Source of the DNA: Methylobacterium sp. E-066
GTDB taxonomy: Bacteria; Pseudomonadota; Alphaproteobacteria; Rhizobiales; Beijerinckiaceae
DNA: 64,000 bases
Direction of reading: 5' to 3'
Assembly (NCBI RefSeq): GCF_022829635.1
Contig: NZ_JAKSYO010000203.1
Coordinates: 1-64,000 of the forward strand
Shown: positions 49,301 to 59,398 of the stretch, one piece after another
Numbering within the stretch: position 1 is the stretch's first letter
How the letters are laid out: each line of letters begins with the position of its first letter
Notes under the pieces: generated by a model
The model's input: the letters and a program-made list of their open reading frames with translations, nothing else
What the model was told of the DNA's origin: nothing
Database searches by the model: none
Position numbers and translations under genes: made by a program

Positions 49301-51448
49301 TCAGAGCTGATGCGCGTCATTCGCAAGCCAGCCCTGCCACATCTGCCGGAAAGCAATGCCAAGGTCGGCCGTGAAGCCGGCGTGATCCATCAGCGGGCTA
49401 GCATACATACGCTCACGCAGCCCGTCCCGGATTGTTCGTAGGCGATCCCGGTCGCACGCCAGATCCCGTGCGATCGCCACGTAGGCGTCCTCATCGTCGG
49501 CGACTAGGTCTGGAAGACCGATCGTGGTGAGCACCGAGACGCCAGTACGCGCTGCCGCGTGGCCGCCGCGCAGCGTCACGAACGGCACACCCATCGACAG
49601 GGTGTCGTAGCTCGTCGTGCCGCCGTTATACGGGTACGGATCCAGGGCGATATCCACCCGATAGTAGAGCTCGTGGTAGCCGCTATTGACCCGCGGCTGA
49701 AAGATCACCCGGTCGAGGGGCATCCCGGCTCCGGCCAAACGCGCTTCGACGGCAGTGCGGACCGCTGGCGCGTCGATGTCGCCCACAACCATGAACAGGC
49801 GCGCATCCGGCACCGCTGTCAGGATCCGCGCCCATGTCTGCAGCGCTCCGTCGCTGACCTTCGTCAGGCGGTTGAAGCATCCGAAGGTGACGTAGCCCGC
49901 ATCCTCGAAGGGCGCTCGCGCGCGTACCGGTGGCAGGTCGTCGACGCCCGCATACGTCACGGGGACCTGAGGTAGACGCCAAAGCCGCTCCGTATGCAGC
50001 AGCTCCGCATAACCCGGGGGATCCGTTATCGCATCGGTGATACGGTAGTCGATGGCAGTCAAGCCGGTGGTCCCAGGATGCCCGATCCAAGTCGCTTGGA
50101 TCGGTGCAGGCTTGCGCGCGAACATTAGCAGGCGATTGCCACCGCTATGTCCAGATAGGTCGACGAGAATGTCGATGGCGTCGCGTTCGATCAGGTCTGC
50201 GGCTTCATCATCATCGAGCCCGGAGATGTTGTGCCAGCTTTCAAAGAGCGGCCGCAGCCGCTCCGACACGACATCCTCGCTCGCATGCGCCATGTAGGCC
50301 AGGATCGTGAACTGGTCCCGGTCGACCGCACGTAGGTACGGTTCGAAAAATCGGACCAGCGCGTGATTGCAGAAATCGCCGGATACGAAGCCGATGCGCA
50401 AACGGCGATCGAGGTCTCTATTGTTGGCGAACTGACGGCGGCGCAGGAGCGGATTTGCGTAGCGGGTACCGAATTCGCGTGCGTCCGCTGCATATTCCTC
50501 GGGCGGGACACCGGCAAAGTAGAGCTTGGCGAACAAGCGGTTCGAAGCGACGAACAGCTTTGACGGGTCGAGGGCGAGGGCCCGGTCGAAGGCCTCGATC
50601 GCCTCACCCAGACGCCCAAGAGCAAGGAGGGCGCTGCCGCGATTGCTGTGGGCGCCGGCATTGATCGGCTCCAGATCGATGGCTTTCTCAGCGTGCTGGA
50701 GTGCGTCGCCGTACCGGAATCGACGCTGATAGACCCCGGCTATATTCGCGTGGGCTGCGGCGAGGTTGGGATCAATCTCCAAGGCCTTTTCCAGGGCTGA
50801 GATGGCCCCGTCGTGGTCTCCGCAGTTGGTGAGGACCGTGCTGAGCCCGCTGAAGAACTGTGGATTTGTCGGCTCGCGCAAGATTGCTATGCTGATCAGA
50901 TCGAAGGCGAGTTCAGACCTGTTGGTTCGAGCGGCGACTGCACCAGCGAGGTAGGTCGCTTGGGCGTGAGTGTCGTCCAACAGGATAATTAAATCGAGGA
51001 GGGCCTCCGCTTCGCGAAATTTTCCTAGATCGTAACGCCCAGACGCTGCCGCATAGGTGCGATCGATGAAGGCCTTGGATAATGCCTTGGCTTCAGGACC
51101 GAAACTCTGAACCTTGTAACGTTCCAGGATGGCGCGGGCGTCGGCCAGCCGTTCACCAGCCAGCAGCGCAGAGACCAACGCTAGCCAGTAGCCCGGTCTC
51201 TCAGGTGCACCTCTAAGGGCCGTTACGAAGTGCGTGACAGCTTTCTCCGGCGCGCTGATAGCTAGGAGTTGGCCTAGCTCGTAATGGGCCTCCGGGTGAT
51301 TCGGCTCGGCGCTGAGCACACGGCTCAGACTATCCCGAGCCCGGTCATGCCGGCCGGAGGCGCGGAGGTCGCGGGCTCGCGCCAAAAAACGGTTCGTTGT
51401 GCCGCCCTGCGCGGACCGACCTGCCCGGCCGCCGTGTAGATCGAGCAT
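49301..51448 (-). CDS. TPR protein with O-GlcNAc-transferase (SPINDLY) domain
   Basis: A 715-aa protein. About eight TPR units fill residues 15-330 (DALQHAEKAIDLEPINAGAH, EAIEAFDRALALDPSKLFVA). The rest is the OGT/SPINDLY catalytic region: RIGFVSGDFCNHALVRFFEP, DILVDLSGHSGGNRL, PIQATWIGHPGTTGLTAIDY and DPYPYNGGTTSYDTLSMGVP. This matches bacterial relatives of eukaryotic O-GlcNAc transferase, glycosylating proteins or surface polymers. A GAGGG-type ribosome site precedes the ATG. Divergent from the GH16 gene. Confidence 0.9.
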   Translation of the reverse strand: MLDLHGGRAGRSAQGGTTNRFLARARDLRASGRHDRARDSLSRVLSAEPNHPEAHYELGQLLAISAPEKAVTHFVTALRGAPERPGYWLALVSALLAGERLADARAILERYKVQSFGPEAKALSKAFIDRTYAAASGRYDLGKFREAEALLDLIILLDDTHAQATYLAGAVAARTNRSELAFDLISIAILREPTNPQFFSGLSTVLTNCGDHDGAISALEKALEIDPNLAAAHANIAGVYQRRFRYGDALQHAEKAIDLEPINAGAHSNRGSALLALGRLGEAIEAFDRALALDPSKLFVASNRLFAKLYFAGVPPEEYAADAREFGTRYANPLLRRRQFANNRDLDRRLRIGFVSGDFCNHALVRFFEPYLRAVDRDQFTILAYMAHASEDVVSERLRPLFESWHNISGLDDDEAADLIERDAIDILVDLSGHSGGNRLLMFARKPAPIQATWIGHPGTTGLTAIDYRITDAITDPPGYAELLHTERLWRLPQVPVTYAGVDDLPPVRARAPFEDAGYVTFGCFNRLTKVSDGALQTWARILTAVPDARLFMVVGDIDAPAVRTAVEARLAGAGMPLDRVIFQPRVNSGYHELYYRVDIALDPYPYNGGTTSYDTLSMGVPFVTLRGGHAAARTGVSVLTTIGLPDLVADDEDAYVAIARDLACDRDRLRTIRDGLRERMYASPLMDHAGFTADLGIAFRQMWQGWLANDAHQL

Positions 51449-52150
51449 GCCTGCACCCTCTCGTGTGCTGTAGGCCTACAGCAAAAATGGTTAAGGCCAT
51501 GTAAAAATAGAGCGCTGTTCTGAAAGCCGAATGGACAGTATGCCGGCTCCTGCAGCAGGGAGTTGCTAACGCTGCACGGCTTAAGTCTGAAAAGTACAAT
51601 CAAATCCTAAGGTTATTATGGTTCAATGGAATCGCTCTTCGTAAAAGGCGATCTGACAGTTTTTTACATTATTTGTGAATGTCAATGAAATTAGACTTTC
51701 ATATATTTGGTAATTGACATGGAGCGTTGGCCGGCTCTACCTTTGTAATCACCCAGCCCTGTATTCGCGAGGTTCAGTCGACGAAAGTCTCGAGGATGCT
51801 GTGCTCAGATTGTTCGCACAGCTCTTTGCCATCGGCTGCCGCTGGTTCAAGGAAGTCCGCGAGATCCTGTCCGGACGCTGTAGTCGCAGCACCAGTTCAA
51901 TCCGCTCGTCGCAGCTCACCACTCGCGATCGTTGCGCCCCTTCCCAACGAGGAATTAGTGAGATCCGACCTGCGTAAGGGTGAAGATCAGCGTGAAGCGA
52001 ACGACGACAGTGGCGTACACCCGTGAGTAATTAATTCATCAAGATCTATGCACCGCTTCAAAAATATGCGTATGTATGGGATGGGATTTGAAACGCAAAA
52101 TTAACGCCTGAAAGGGTAATTGATATACTAGCGTAATCTGGATTTATTCG
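51449..52150. other. Divergent 702-bp region, OGT and GH16 genes
   Basis: AT-rich near both ends (51600-51720 and 52030-52145), suggesting promoters for each gene. Plus-strand frames of 87 and 99 codons cross it but contain no ribosome sites and no recognisable domain. No repeat found. Confidence 0.4.
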
Positions 52151-53881
52151 ATGCCGTCGATTGACCTCACCGGCTACCGGCTGACGTTTGACGATGAGTT
52201 CGGAGCCCGTAGCATCTCGCAGACGGGTGCCGGCACAACGTGGGCAGACATTCGCTCAGAATGGCGCTTCGATGCTAATTCCGATATCGGTTTCGGGCAT
52301 TCCTCGTTTGTCGACCCTAGCTCAGGCTATGACCCCTTCAGCGTGCAGGGAGGGGCACTCGCGATCACGGCGGTGCCCGATCGGACAGCATCGGGCTACC
52401 CTGGCAGCTGGGAGTCCGGCCTGATCACCACTCAGGGCAACTTCTCGCAGACCTACGGCTACTTCGAGATCCGCGCCGATCTGTCAGGACAGGCCGGTGC
52501 GTGGGATGCGTTTTGGTTGCTGCCCAATCAACAGAAGCCAGATCCAAACAACGCGGGCGGGCATCAGGAGCTCGATATTATTGAGCACTATGGGTCCAAC
52601 GACCGCGGTGTTTACAGCACGATCCATACAACGGATCCGCAGAACGGTGTGCGGTGGCAGGATAACCGCCAAGTCTACAGCGAAATGTCCGATCCTTCGG
52701 GATATCATACCTACGGGATGAACTGGCAGGCGGATCGCATCAGTTACTACGTCGACGGCCACCTCGTCGGCTCCCAGGCGACGCCATCGGATATGCATGA
52801 TCCGATGTACCTGCTCGTCAACTTGGCGACACAAAATTCGGGCAGCAACAACGCCGACGCCGCTGGCATGCCGATCACCTCACGTATCGACTACGTGCGC
52901 GCCTATTCGAATGACCCGCAGGCGATGGCTGTGGTGCAAGGTACCGTATCCGCACCGGATGGCCACGACCCTGGCTTGTACGGAGCGACAGCGGGCACAT
53001 CGGCCCATGCCGGCGTAGGCCAAGGTATTGCACCTGCCAACGGTGGCTCGTCCCCGGCCACCGTCGCCCCTAGCGCTCCGTCACCATCGCTCGCGATGGG
53101 CCACGATGTGCACAGCCCGGATGGCGAGATCTTCGCTTTGTACGAAGGGATCCTTGGCCGTGCTCCGGACGCCGCTGGCGGGCAGAGCTGGGTTGCGGCG
53201 CTCAACGCTGGAACGAGCCTGCACGACATCACGCAGGCTTTTCTCGACTCGCCCGAAGGCCAGGCTCGGCTTGGGGCCGCTAGCAGCGCAGACTTCGTTG
53301 CGCGCCTCTACGACAGTGTGCTCGGCCGCCACGCGGATGCCGCGGCGCAGAACTGGATCTACGCCCTCGATCACGGCACCTCTCGTGCTGACGTAGCCGA
53401 TGCCTTTGTGTTCTCCGATGAGAACATCGCACAGCTGCAGGCTGGAGTGACTACCTTAGGATCGACCGCGCAAGCGCAACCGCAGCCGACTGCAGGGGGC
53501 GCCAGCTGGATCACCGATGCTACCGACGCGTCGATAGCGCGGCTGTACTATGGTCTTCTCGGACGTGCGCCCGACGCCGACGGTTTCCACAGTTGGGAGC
53601 ATGCCGCTGATAATGGCATACCGCTCACTTCCATCGCGCAGACCTTTCTAAGCTCTGACGAGTATATCAGCCACCATGGGAGCCAGACGGATCAAGCGTT
53701 CGTCGAAAGCCTGTACCAAGAGGTTCTTGGTCGCCATGCGGATGCGTCCGGCGAGCAAAGCTGGCTCTACGCGCTCTCACACAGCGCATCGCGAGGCGAT
53801 GTTGCGATGGCCATCGTCGACAGCCCTGAGGCTCAGCAGCATTTGGCCGCAGAGATCCAGCAGGGCTGGCATCTCTCCTAA
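52151..53881 (+). CDS. GH16 glycanase with four DUF4214 units
   Basis: A 576-aa protein without N-terminal signal. Residues 5-258 form a GH16 beta-jelly-roll with catalytic motif GGHQELDIIEHYG: Glu140 nucleophile, Asp142, Glu145 acid/base. After a Pro/Ala linker four DUF4214-like units follow (LYEGILGRAPDAAGGQSWVA, LYDSVLGRHADAAAQNWIYA, LYYGLLGRAPDADGFHSWEH, LYQEVLGRHADASGEQSWLY). In rhizobia GH16 enzymes like ExsH trim succinoglycan and leave by the PrsDE type I system, genes for which lie just downstream. Likely an exopolysaccharide-processing enzyme. Confidence 0.85.
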   Translation: MPSIDLTGYRLTFDDEFGARSISQTGAGTTWADIRSEWRFDANSDIGFGHSSFVDPSSGYDPFSVQGGALAITAVPDRTASGYPGSWESGLITTQGNFSQTYGYFEIRADLSGQAGAWDAFWLLPNQQKPDPNNAGGHQELDIIEHYGSNDRGVYSTIHTTDPQNGVRWQDNRQVYSEMSDPSGYHTYGMNWQADRISYYVDGHLVGSQATPSDMHDPMYLLVNLATQNSGSNNADAAGMPITSRIDYVRAYSNDPQAMAVVQGTVSAPDGHDPGLYGATAGTSAHAGVGQGIAPANGGSSPATVAPSAPSPSLAMGHDVHSPDGEIFALYEGILGRAPDAAGGQSWVAALNAGTSLHDITQAFLDSPEGQARLGAASSADFVARLYDSVLGRHADAAAQNWIYALDHGTSRADVADAFVFSDENIAQLQAGVTTLGSTAQAQPQPTAGGASWITDATDASIARLYYGLLGRAPDADGFHSWEHAADNGIPLTSIAQTFLSSDEYISHHGSQTDQAFVESLYQEVLGRHADASGEQSWLYALSHSASRGDVAMAIVDSPEAQQHLAAEIQQGWHLS

Positions 53882-54158
53882 AAGTTTGATAACTGCAATA
53901 GTTGCCATTTTGCTGTAAGCATCCTTCTCGCGCAGTGTATGAATAGGAAATAGGCACAATAAATATTTATCACACTATTTTAAATCTATTGCATAAAATA
54001 TCTAAAGTAATCAGAACCATCCGTCGGCGCTAAAATAATTATTGTGCGCAATGCACGTATCGTGCCTTCTATTGGTTATCATTCATTGGGCCATGGAATA
54101 GCGCCACTGTCACTTGGAGTTATTGTTACTGGAGGCTAATCAGTTGAAAAAACTACGA

Positions 54159-54191
54159 AAACCTGTGGTTGATCATGTGAGCCACAGGTTT
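54159..54191. terminator. Hairpin AAACCTGTGG / CCACAGGTTT
   Basis: A perfect 10-bp stem with a 13-nt loop, the right arm running into TTTGTTTATG. It lies 278 nt after the GH16 stop and 303 nt after the adaptor stop on the other strand, in an AT-rich 612-bp gap (53882-54493) that otherwise shows no gene. It could end either transcript, though distance makes it uncertain. Confidence 0.45.
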
Positions 54192-54493
54192 GTTTATGAA
54201 GTAACGCAAGCTGGACAAGAGCTTCCTCAAGATGAATAAGCATTCCTGAACAGCAAGCGCATTATAAGATGTGAGAGCAGCTTTTTATCTTAGGTGTATC
54301 TACTCAGCCTCCTAGAGGAGCGGGTTTAATTTCAAATTAATAAATATTCTTATTCATGCGCAGGCTTTGAAGACGTGATATTTCTGTGATTGCTAAGCTT
54401 TTATGCTACATGAAAGCCGCGCTGATCCGTGAAAAATTGTTTGCCTCAGTACCTTCTCATAGTGATCTTATAAAGACCGCTTCGTTCTATTAT

Positions 54494-55873
54494 TTACCGC
54501 TCACGCCAAGCTTTGGCGATCTGATCAGTGAGCGGCTTGACTAGGTAGCTCAGCACCGTGCGCTCGCCGATGTGCAGGTGCGCCTCCACCGGCATCCCGG
54601 GGACCAAACGCACCGCCCCAAGCCGCGCTAGCTCCGCGCCCGACATCGCGATCCGCGCCGTGTAGTAGCTCTGGCCCGACTTCGGGTCCGTGGTCACGTC
54701 CGCCGACACCCGCGTCACCGCGCCGTCGATCTCCGGGGTCGTGCGTGCGTTGAACGCCGCAAACCGCAGCACCGCCGCCTGACCCTGGCGCACGCTGTCG
54801 ATGTCCTGCGGCTGCACGTGGACCTCGACCGTCAGCCGGTCCGCGTCCGGCACGATCAGCATCGCCGGCTCGCTCGGCGTCACCAAGCCGCCGACCGTGT
54901 GCACGCTCATCTGGTGCACCACCCCGTCCTGCGGTGCGCGCAGATCCACCCGCTTGAGCTGGTCCTCCGCCGCCACCCGCTTCTCGACCAGCTCCGACCA
55001 CTTGCCCCGGATCTCCGCGAGATCCTTGCCGACCTCGGCGCGCATCTCCGCGTCGACCTGCAGGATCTGCAACTTGGTCTCGGCGATCTTGCCCTTCGCC
55101 GAGGCGATCGAGGCCACCAGCTGACCGCGCTCGCCCTCCAGCCGCGCCCCGTCCCGCTCCAGCGCGGTCACCCGGGTGATCGGCACCAAGTTCTTCGCGT
55201 ACAGATCCCGCACCCCGCGCAGCTCGGTCCCGATCAGCCCGATCTCCCGGCCCTTGGCCGCGGCCTGCTCGGTCAGACCGGCGATCTCCTCACGCAGCTG
55301 CGCCGCCCGCTCGGTGAGCTGCGCGCGCTGCCCGTCCCGGCTCGCCAGACGCGCCGCGAACAGGTGGCCCTCGCCCTCGATCAGCGCCGCGATCCCGGGA
55401 TCCCCAGCCCGACGCGCCACGAGTTCGCGCGGGAAGGTCACAGCGGTAGCGCCGTCGCGCTCGGCCTCGTCGCGGGCGCGCCGCGCCGCCAGCTCGTCCA
55501 GCGCCTTCAGGGTGATGTCGAGGTTGGCCCGGGTCTGGGTCTCGTCCAGGCGCACCAGCACGTCTCCGGCCCGGACCCGGTCGCCGTCCTTCACCCGCAG
55601 CTCACCGACCACGCCGCCGGTGGGGTGCTGCACCTTTTTGATCTCGGACTCGACCACGAGCTGGCCCGGGGCGATCACCGCACCCGCAAACGAGGTCAGC
55701 GCCGCCCAGCCGCCCAGGCCCGGCACCAGCGCCAGCGAGATCACGCCGGCCACGAGCATCTGCCGGCGGATCGAGGCGCGCGGGTGCTCGCGCGCGGCCG
55801 ACGGGGTGGCCGGGCCGCGCGGCGCCGGGCCGGATCCGGGAAGCCCCGGGAGGATGAGAGATCCTGCCGACAT
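54494..55873 (-). CDS. prsE: Type I secretion adaptor, HlyD/PrsE family
   Basis: A 459-aa membrane-fusion protein. A short cytoplasmic start precedes one helix (MLVAGVISLALVPGLGGWAA), then a lipoyl half (VQHPTGGVVGELRVKDGDRV), long coiled-coil (about 115-300) and the C-terminal HlyD signature (VTRVSADVTTDPKSGQSYYT, LVPGMPVEAHLHIGERTVLS). The ATG shares its A with the stop of the ABC gene (TGATG), so the pair is coupled. It bridges to a TolC-type channel not seen here. Likely exports the GH16 protein. Confidence 0.88.
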   Translation of the reverse strand: MSAGSLILPGLPGSGPAPRGPATPSAAREHPRASIRRQMLVAGVISLALVPGLGGWAALTSFAGAVIAPGQLVVESEIKKVQHPTGGVVGELRVKDGDRVRAGDVLVRLDETQTRANLDITLKALDELAARRARDEAERDGATAVTFPRELVARRAGDPGIAALIEGEGHLFAARLASRDGQRAQLTERAAQLREEIAGLTEQAAAKGREIGLIGTELRGVRDLYAKNLVPITRVTALERDGARLEGERGQLVASIASAKGKIAETKLQILQVDAEMRAEVGKDLAEIRGKWSELVEKRVAAEDQLKRVDLRAPQDGVVHQMSVHTVGGLVTPSEPAMLIVPDADRLTVEVHVQPQDIDSVRQGQAAVLRFAAFNARTTPEIDGAVTRVSADVTTDPKSGQSYYTARIAMSGAELARLGAVRLVPGMPVEAHLHIGERTVLSYLVKPLTDQIAKAWRER

Positions 55874-57597
55874 CACGCCCGCTCCCGCTGTTGATCCGCC
55901 GGCTGCGCCGCCACCGGGCGCAGCACCCGCTTGAGCACGTCCTCCTTCGGGCCGAACGCCTGGACCCGGCCCTCGGCCATCACCAGGATGAGGTCGACCG
56001 CCGCCAGCGCGCTCGGGCGGTGGGCGACCACCACGCACACCCCGCCGCGCAGCCGCACCCCGTGGATTGCCCGGGTCAGCGCCGCCTCGCCCTCGGCGTC
56101 GAGGTTGGCGTTGGGCTCATCCAGCACCACCAGGAACGGCTCGCCGTACAGCGCCCGCGCCAGCCCGACCCGCTGGCGCTGCCCGGCCGAGAGCCCGGCC
56201 CCGCCCTCGCCCAGCGGCGTGTCGTAGCCCTGCGGCAGACGCAGGATCAGCTCGTGCGTGCCCGCGGCCTCCGCCGCCGCCACGATCGCTTTAGGCTCGG
56301 CGGCGTCGTCGAACCGGGCGATGTTCTGCGCGATCGTGCCGGCAAACAGCTCGGCCTCCTGCGGCAGGTAGCCGATATGCGGGCCGAGCCCCTCCGCCGA
56401 CCACTGTTCCAGCGCCGCCCCGTCTAGACGGACCCGGCCGCGCGCCGGCGTCCACACCCGCACCAGCGCCCGCACCAGGCTCGACTTGCCCGACGCCGAC
56501 GCCCCGATCACCCCGAGCGCCTGACCGGCCGCGAGCTTGAAGCTCGCATCCTGCACCACCGCGCGCTGCGTGCCCGGCGGGATCAGGCTCACCGCCTCGA
56601 CCGACAGGCTCGCGCGCGGCGCCGGCAGCGCCAGCGGCTCGGAGATCGTCGGCATGCGATCGAGCGCGAGCGACAGCCGCGCCCAGCTCTGGCGCGCCCC
56701 GACGAAGCTCCGCCAGTTGGCGATCGCGAGTTCGGCCGGCGCCAGCGCCCGCGCCACCAGGATCGAGGCGGCGATGATGATTCCGCTCGAGGCCTGGTTG
56801 TTGATCACCAGCCAGGCGCCGAGCGCGAGTACCCCGGATTGCAGCGCCATGCGGCAGGCCTTCGACGCAGCACTGAGCCCGCCGGCGACGTCGGCGCTGC
56901 GCTGCTGGGCGTCGGTGCAGTCGTCGTGCGCCGCCTGCCAGCGCCGGCACAGCGCCCACTCCAGGCCCATCGCGGCGATGACCTCGGCGTTGCGCCGGCT
57001 CGCCTCGGCCACCGCCTGGCGCCGCCCGGCATGCGCGGAGGCCGCCCGGGTCGGCCCGCGCGTGGCCAGGTCGGTCAGGAAAGTCAGGCCGGCCAGGAGC
57101 ACGGCGCCGCCGACCGCGACCGCGCCGATCAGAGGGTGGAACAGGAAGCACAGCGCCACGTAGGCCGGCAGCCACGGCAGGTCGAACAGCGCGCCCGGTC
57201 CGGAGCCGCTGAGGAAGGCGCGGATCTGGTCGAGGTCGCGCAGCGGCTGGGCGGCATCCTCGGGCCGGGCCCCGCGCAGCGGCGCGCGCACGCTCAACGA
57301 GAACACCCGCGCGCCGACGTCGGCGTTGAGCGCGGCGCCGATCCGGGCGAGGATGCGCGAGCGCAGGGCCTCGAGGCTGGCTTGCGCGGTGAACAGGATC
57401 AGCGCGAGCACGCACAGGCCGACCAGGGTCGGGATCGAGCGGCTTGGGATGACCCGGTCGTAGATCTCGAGCATGAAGAATGAGCCGGTGAGGGTGAGCA
57501 GGTTGACCAGCCCGCTCATCCCGGCCACCGCCACGAATGCGCGCGTGCTACGCCGCAAGGCGCCGGGCAGTTCACCCGTGTGTTGACCCGGTCTCAT
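55873..57597 (-). CDS. prsD: Type I secretion ABC exporter, PrsD/PrtD family
   Basis: A 574-aa exporter with a six-helix membrane domain (FVAVAGMSGLVNLLTLTGSF, IYDRVIPSRSIPTLVGLCVL) and an ATPase (Walker A GASASGKSS, signature LSAGQRQRVGLARALYG, Walker B VVLDEPNANLD, switch VAHRPSALAA). It has no peptidase domain, as expected for PrtD/PrsD types that move RTX-like or DUF4214 proteins. ATG 57597 with GAGAGG is chosen over 57654. First gene of a two-gene operon. Confidence 0.9.
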   Translation of the reverse strand: MRPGQHTGELPGALRRSTRAFVAVAGMSGLVNLLTLTGSFFMLEIYDRVIPSRSIPTLVGLCVLALILFTAQASLEALRSRILARIGAALNADVGARVFSLSVRAPLRGARPEDAAQPLRDLDQIRAFLSGSGPGALFDLPWLPAYVALCFLFHPLIGAVAVGGAVLLAGLTFLTDLATRGPTRAASAHAGRRQAVAEASRRNAEVIAAMGLEWALCRRWQAAHDDCTDAQQRSADVAGGLSAASKACRMALQSGVLALGAWLVINNQASSGIIIAASILVARALAPAELAIANWRSFVGARQSWARLSLALDRMPTISEPLALPAPRASLSVEAVSLIPPGTQRAVVQDASFKLAAGQALGVIGASASGKSSLVRALVRVWTPARGRVRLDGAALEQWSAEGLGPHIGYLPQEAELFAGTIAQNIARFDDAAEPKAIVAAAEAAGTHELILRLPQGYDTPLGEGGAGLSAGQRQRVGLARALYGEPFLVVLDEPNANLDAEGEAALTRAIHGVRLRGGVCVVVAHRPSALAAVDLILVMAEGRVQAFGPKEDVLKRVLRPVAAQPADQQRERA

Positions 57598-57838
57598 GAC
57601 CTCTCCCTCGAAGCGCAAAGCTTCGACACGCCAATGCACGCCATACTTGATCAAACTTTGTAGGGCAGATGGTTAATGAATTATTGCCGGCGCATCGGGG
57701 TCTTTTAGGTTGGATTGCGAAGGCTCAACAGTTTGCAAGGGCGATTCGCCTGAGCGTGATTTAATTTCCGGGTTCCCCGCTCTTTAGGTGATCGAGCGCC
57801 GCGGCGAGGCACAGGACGCCGCAGAAGCTGGCTGCGGT

Positions 57839-58540
57839 TTAATCGGAGTACGTGGCCAGCGCTCGCCACTCATTGAACCGTGCCCAGACGCGCTCGACGA
57901 TGTTGCGGTTGGTGTAGATCCAGTTCGGGCAGTGCGCGGCAGCCTCGTTGCGCTTGGACGAGATAACGAGTTCTGCTGCAGCCTTTTGAGTTGGCTGCCC
58001 GAAGCGATGGCTGGCGTAGCCCCGATCAGCCACAACCCTTGGGGAATGCGCGGTAAGTGGTCAAGCAGGGGCCGCGCGTGAGGCAGTTCATGGTCTGTCC
58101 CGGTGCGATCCGAAAGGCGGTCGTGCTGTCTTTGCCGTTGTCGATCACGCGAGCCTTGGTTCCATAGCGGCCACGTGATCGGCCGAAAGCTTCACGATCG
58201 TCTTGTTCGGCTACAGATCGCCGCTTCTCGTAGCCTCAGCCGCCTTCTGATGCGCACGCATGTTGGTGCCGTCGAGGAACACCATGCCCAGCTGTACGCC
58301 GGGCTCCACACGTGCACCTGAGCAAGCAGACGCTCCCCCGCCCTATCGCGCGACCATCGAATGAAGATCTGCGCCGCCTGCCACTACGGCAAGAGGTCTT
58401 GCGGGATCGCGCGCCACTTGGCGCCGTTCTTATGTCGCCACAGACTGGCCGAGAGCGTGCGCCGCAGATCCCGCGGCGGCGTCTTCGCCGCCAACCGCAA
58501 CCAGCGGCGTGAGAACAGCCCACTTCGTGTCGCTCAGCAT
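57839..58540 (-). pseudogene. IS5-family transposase, decayed
   Basis: Pieces in different frames match an IS5-type transposase: the start MLSDTKWAVLTPLV at 58540, the central FLDGTNMRAHQKAA region near 58260-58285, and the end MADRGYASHRFGQPTQKAA to RNIVERVWARFNEWRALATY near 57839-58033 (the DDE C-terminus). Frameshifts and stops separate them, so it is dead. I could not define terminal repeats. The plus-strand ORFs here are shadows. Confidence 0.75.
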
Positions 58541-59005
58541 CGTCCTTCATGTAATTGAAGGCGAAGACTCATGCTCTGCAAGGAAGTCGAGGCTACGGTG
58601 GACCCTGGAGTGACTAGACCTCACTACTTTTGATTGTCTCAACGTAGGCTTCCTCGGCACGCATCGCTGCCTGTCGCCGCATCGCTAGTTTCGGCATTCG
58701 GCTCTGGCAGCGACGGCAGCAACTCGTCGTTGCTGTCCAGCTCTTCTACGCGCTCTGTTCCGCCCATCCATACCTTCCGTCAGTCCGACGCGGCCAGTTC
58801 GGGCAAACAATGATAAGCCGACCGGCCTCGTTCCCTGGGGCCGCCTCTTCTGCTACTTCGAAGACACGTCAGACCTTGGGGTGCCTCGGGCTACGAGCTA
58901 TAGTCACATGCACGCTGCTGTTCGTAGCATCACCCGCGCGGTTCGCCAGTGTGCGTCTTTTGGAGAACACTCGCATCAAATCGAAAGCAGTCCATTTCCG
59001 CCAGA
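58541..59005. other. Intergenic after IS5 remnant, nothing recognised
   Basis: About 465 bp of mixed composition next to the decayed IS5 copy. Possibly debris of the element or of a disrupted gene. No ORF with ribosome site, no hairpin, and no RNA recognised. Confidence 0.35.
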
Positions 59006-59398
59006 TTACCGCTCACTTCCGCTGGGGGCACTTGATCCTCCGCTGCCGCTGCCCCCACTTAAGCCTGACCCAACGCTACCTGAGAGCTGGCTCGGCGAAC
59101 CGAGTTGTGTCCCGTTCGGGTTGGTGTCCAGGCTCAGCTCTGGCGAAATGAGACCACCAGGTGCTGGGTTGAATGGCTGAATTGGTTCCAGGGCTGGCTT
59201 GCCGCCCGCTAACGGGATGATCACTCTATCAGTCCGAACTTGGGTCTCACATAACCCCTGGCAGATCGGCACCATCAGATCGGTCGGCTGACAGATCGGC
59301 TTCATCACACCTTGGACGCACGTACATCGGCATAAAGCGGATGCGGGCATCGGTTGAAGCAGCAGCGAGGCGGCGACGGCGGCCATCAGTGAGCGCAT
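59006..59398 (-). CDS. Secreted Cys-rich protein, 130 aa
   Basis: ATG 59398 yields a signal peptide (MAAVAASLLLQPMPASALCR) and a mature domain with six closely spaced Cys: CRCTCVQGVMKPICQPTDLM, then VPICQGLCETQV, probably disulfide-bonded or metal-binding. A Pro/Gly/Ser-rich tail follows (LSGGSGSGGSSAPSG). I recall similar proteins from Methylobacterium and Bradyrhizobium, without function. A longer frame to 59803 is non-coding in look. It stands alone near IS debris. Confidence 0.6.
   Translation of the reverse strand: MRSLMAAVAASLLLQPMPASALCRCTCVQGVMKPICQPTDLMVPICQGLCETQVRTDRVIIPLAGGKPALEPIQPFNPAPGGLISPELSLDTNPNGTQLGSPSQLSGSVGSGLSGGSGSGGSSAPSGSER

Noticed and set aside
58312..58558. Plus-strand small frames over the IS5 remnant
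   Set aside because: The opposite strand shows recognisable IS5 transposase pieces, so these are shadows.
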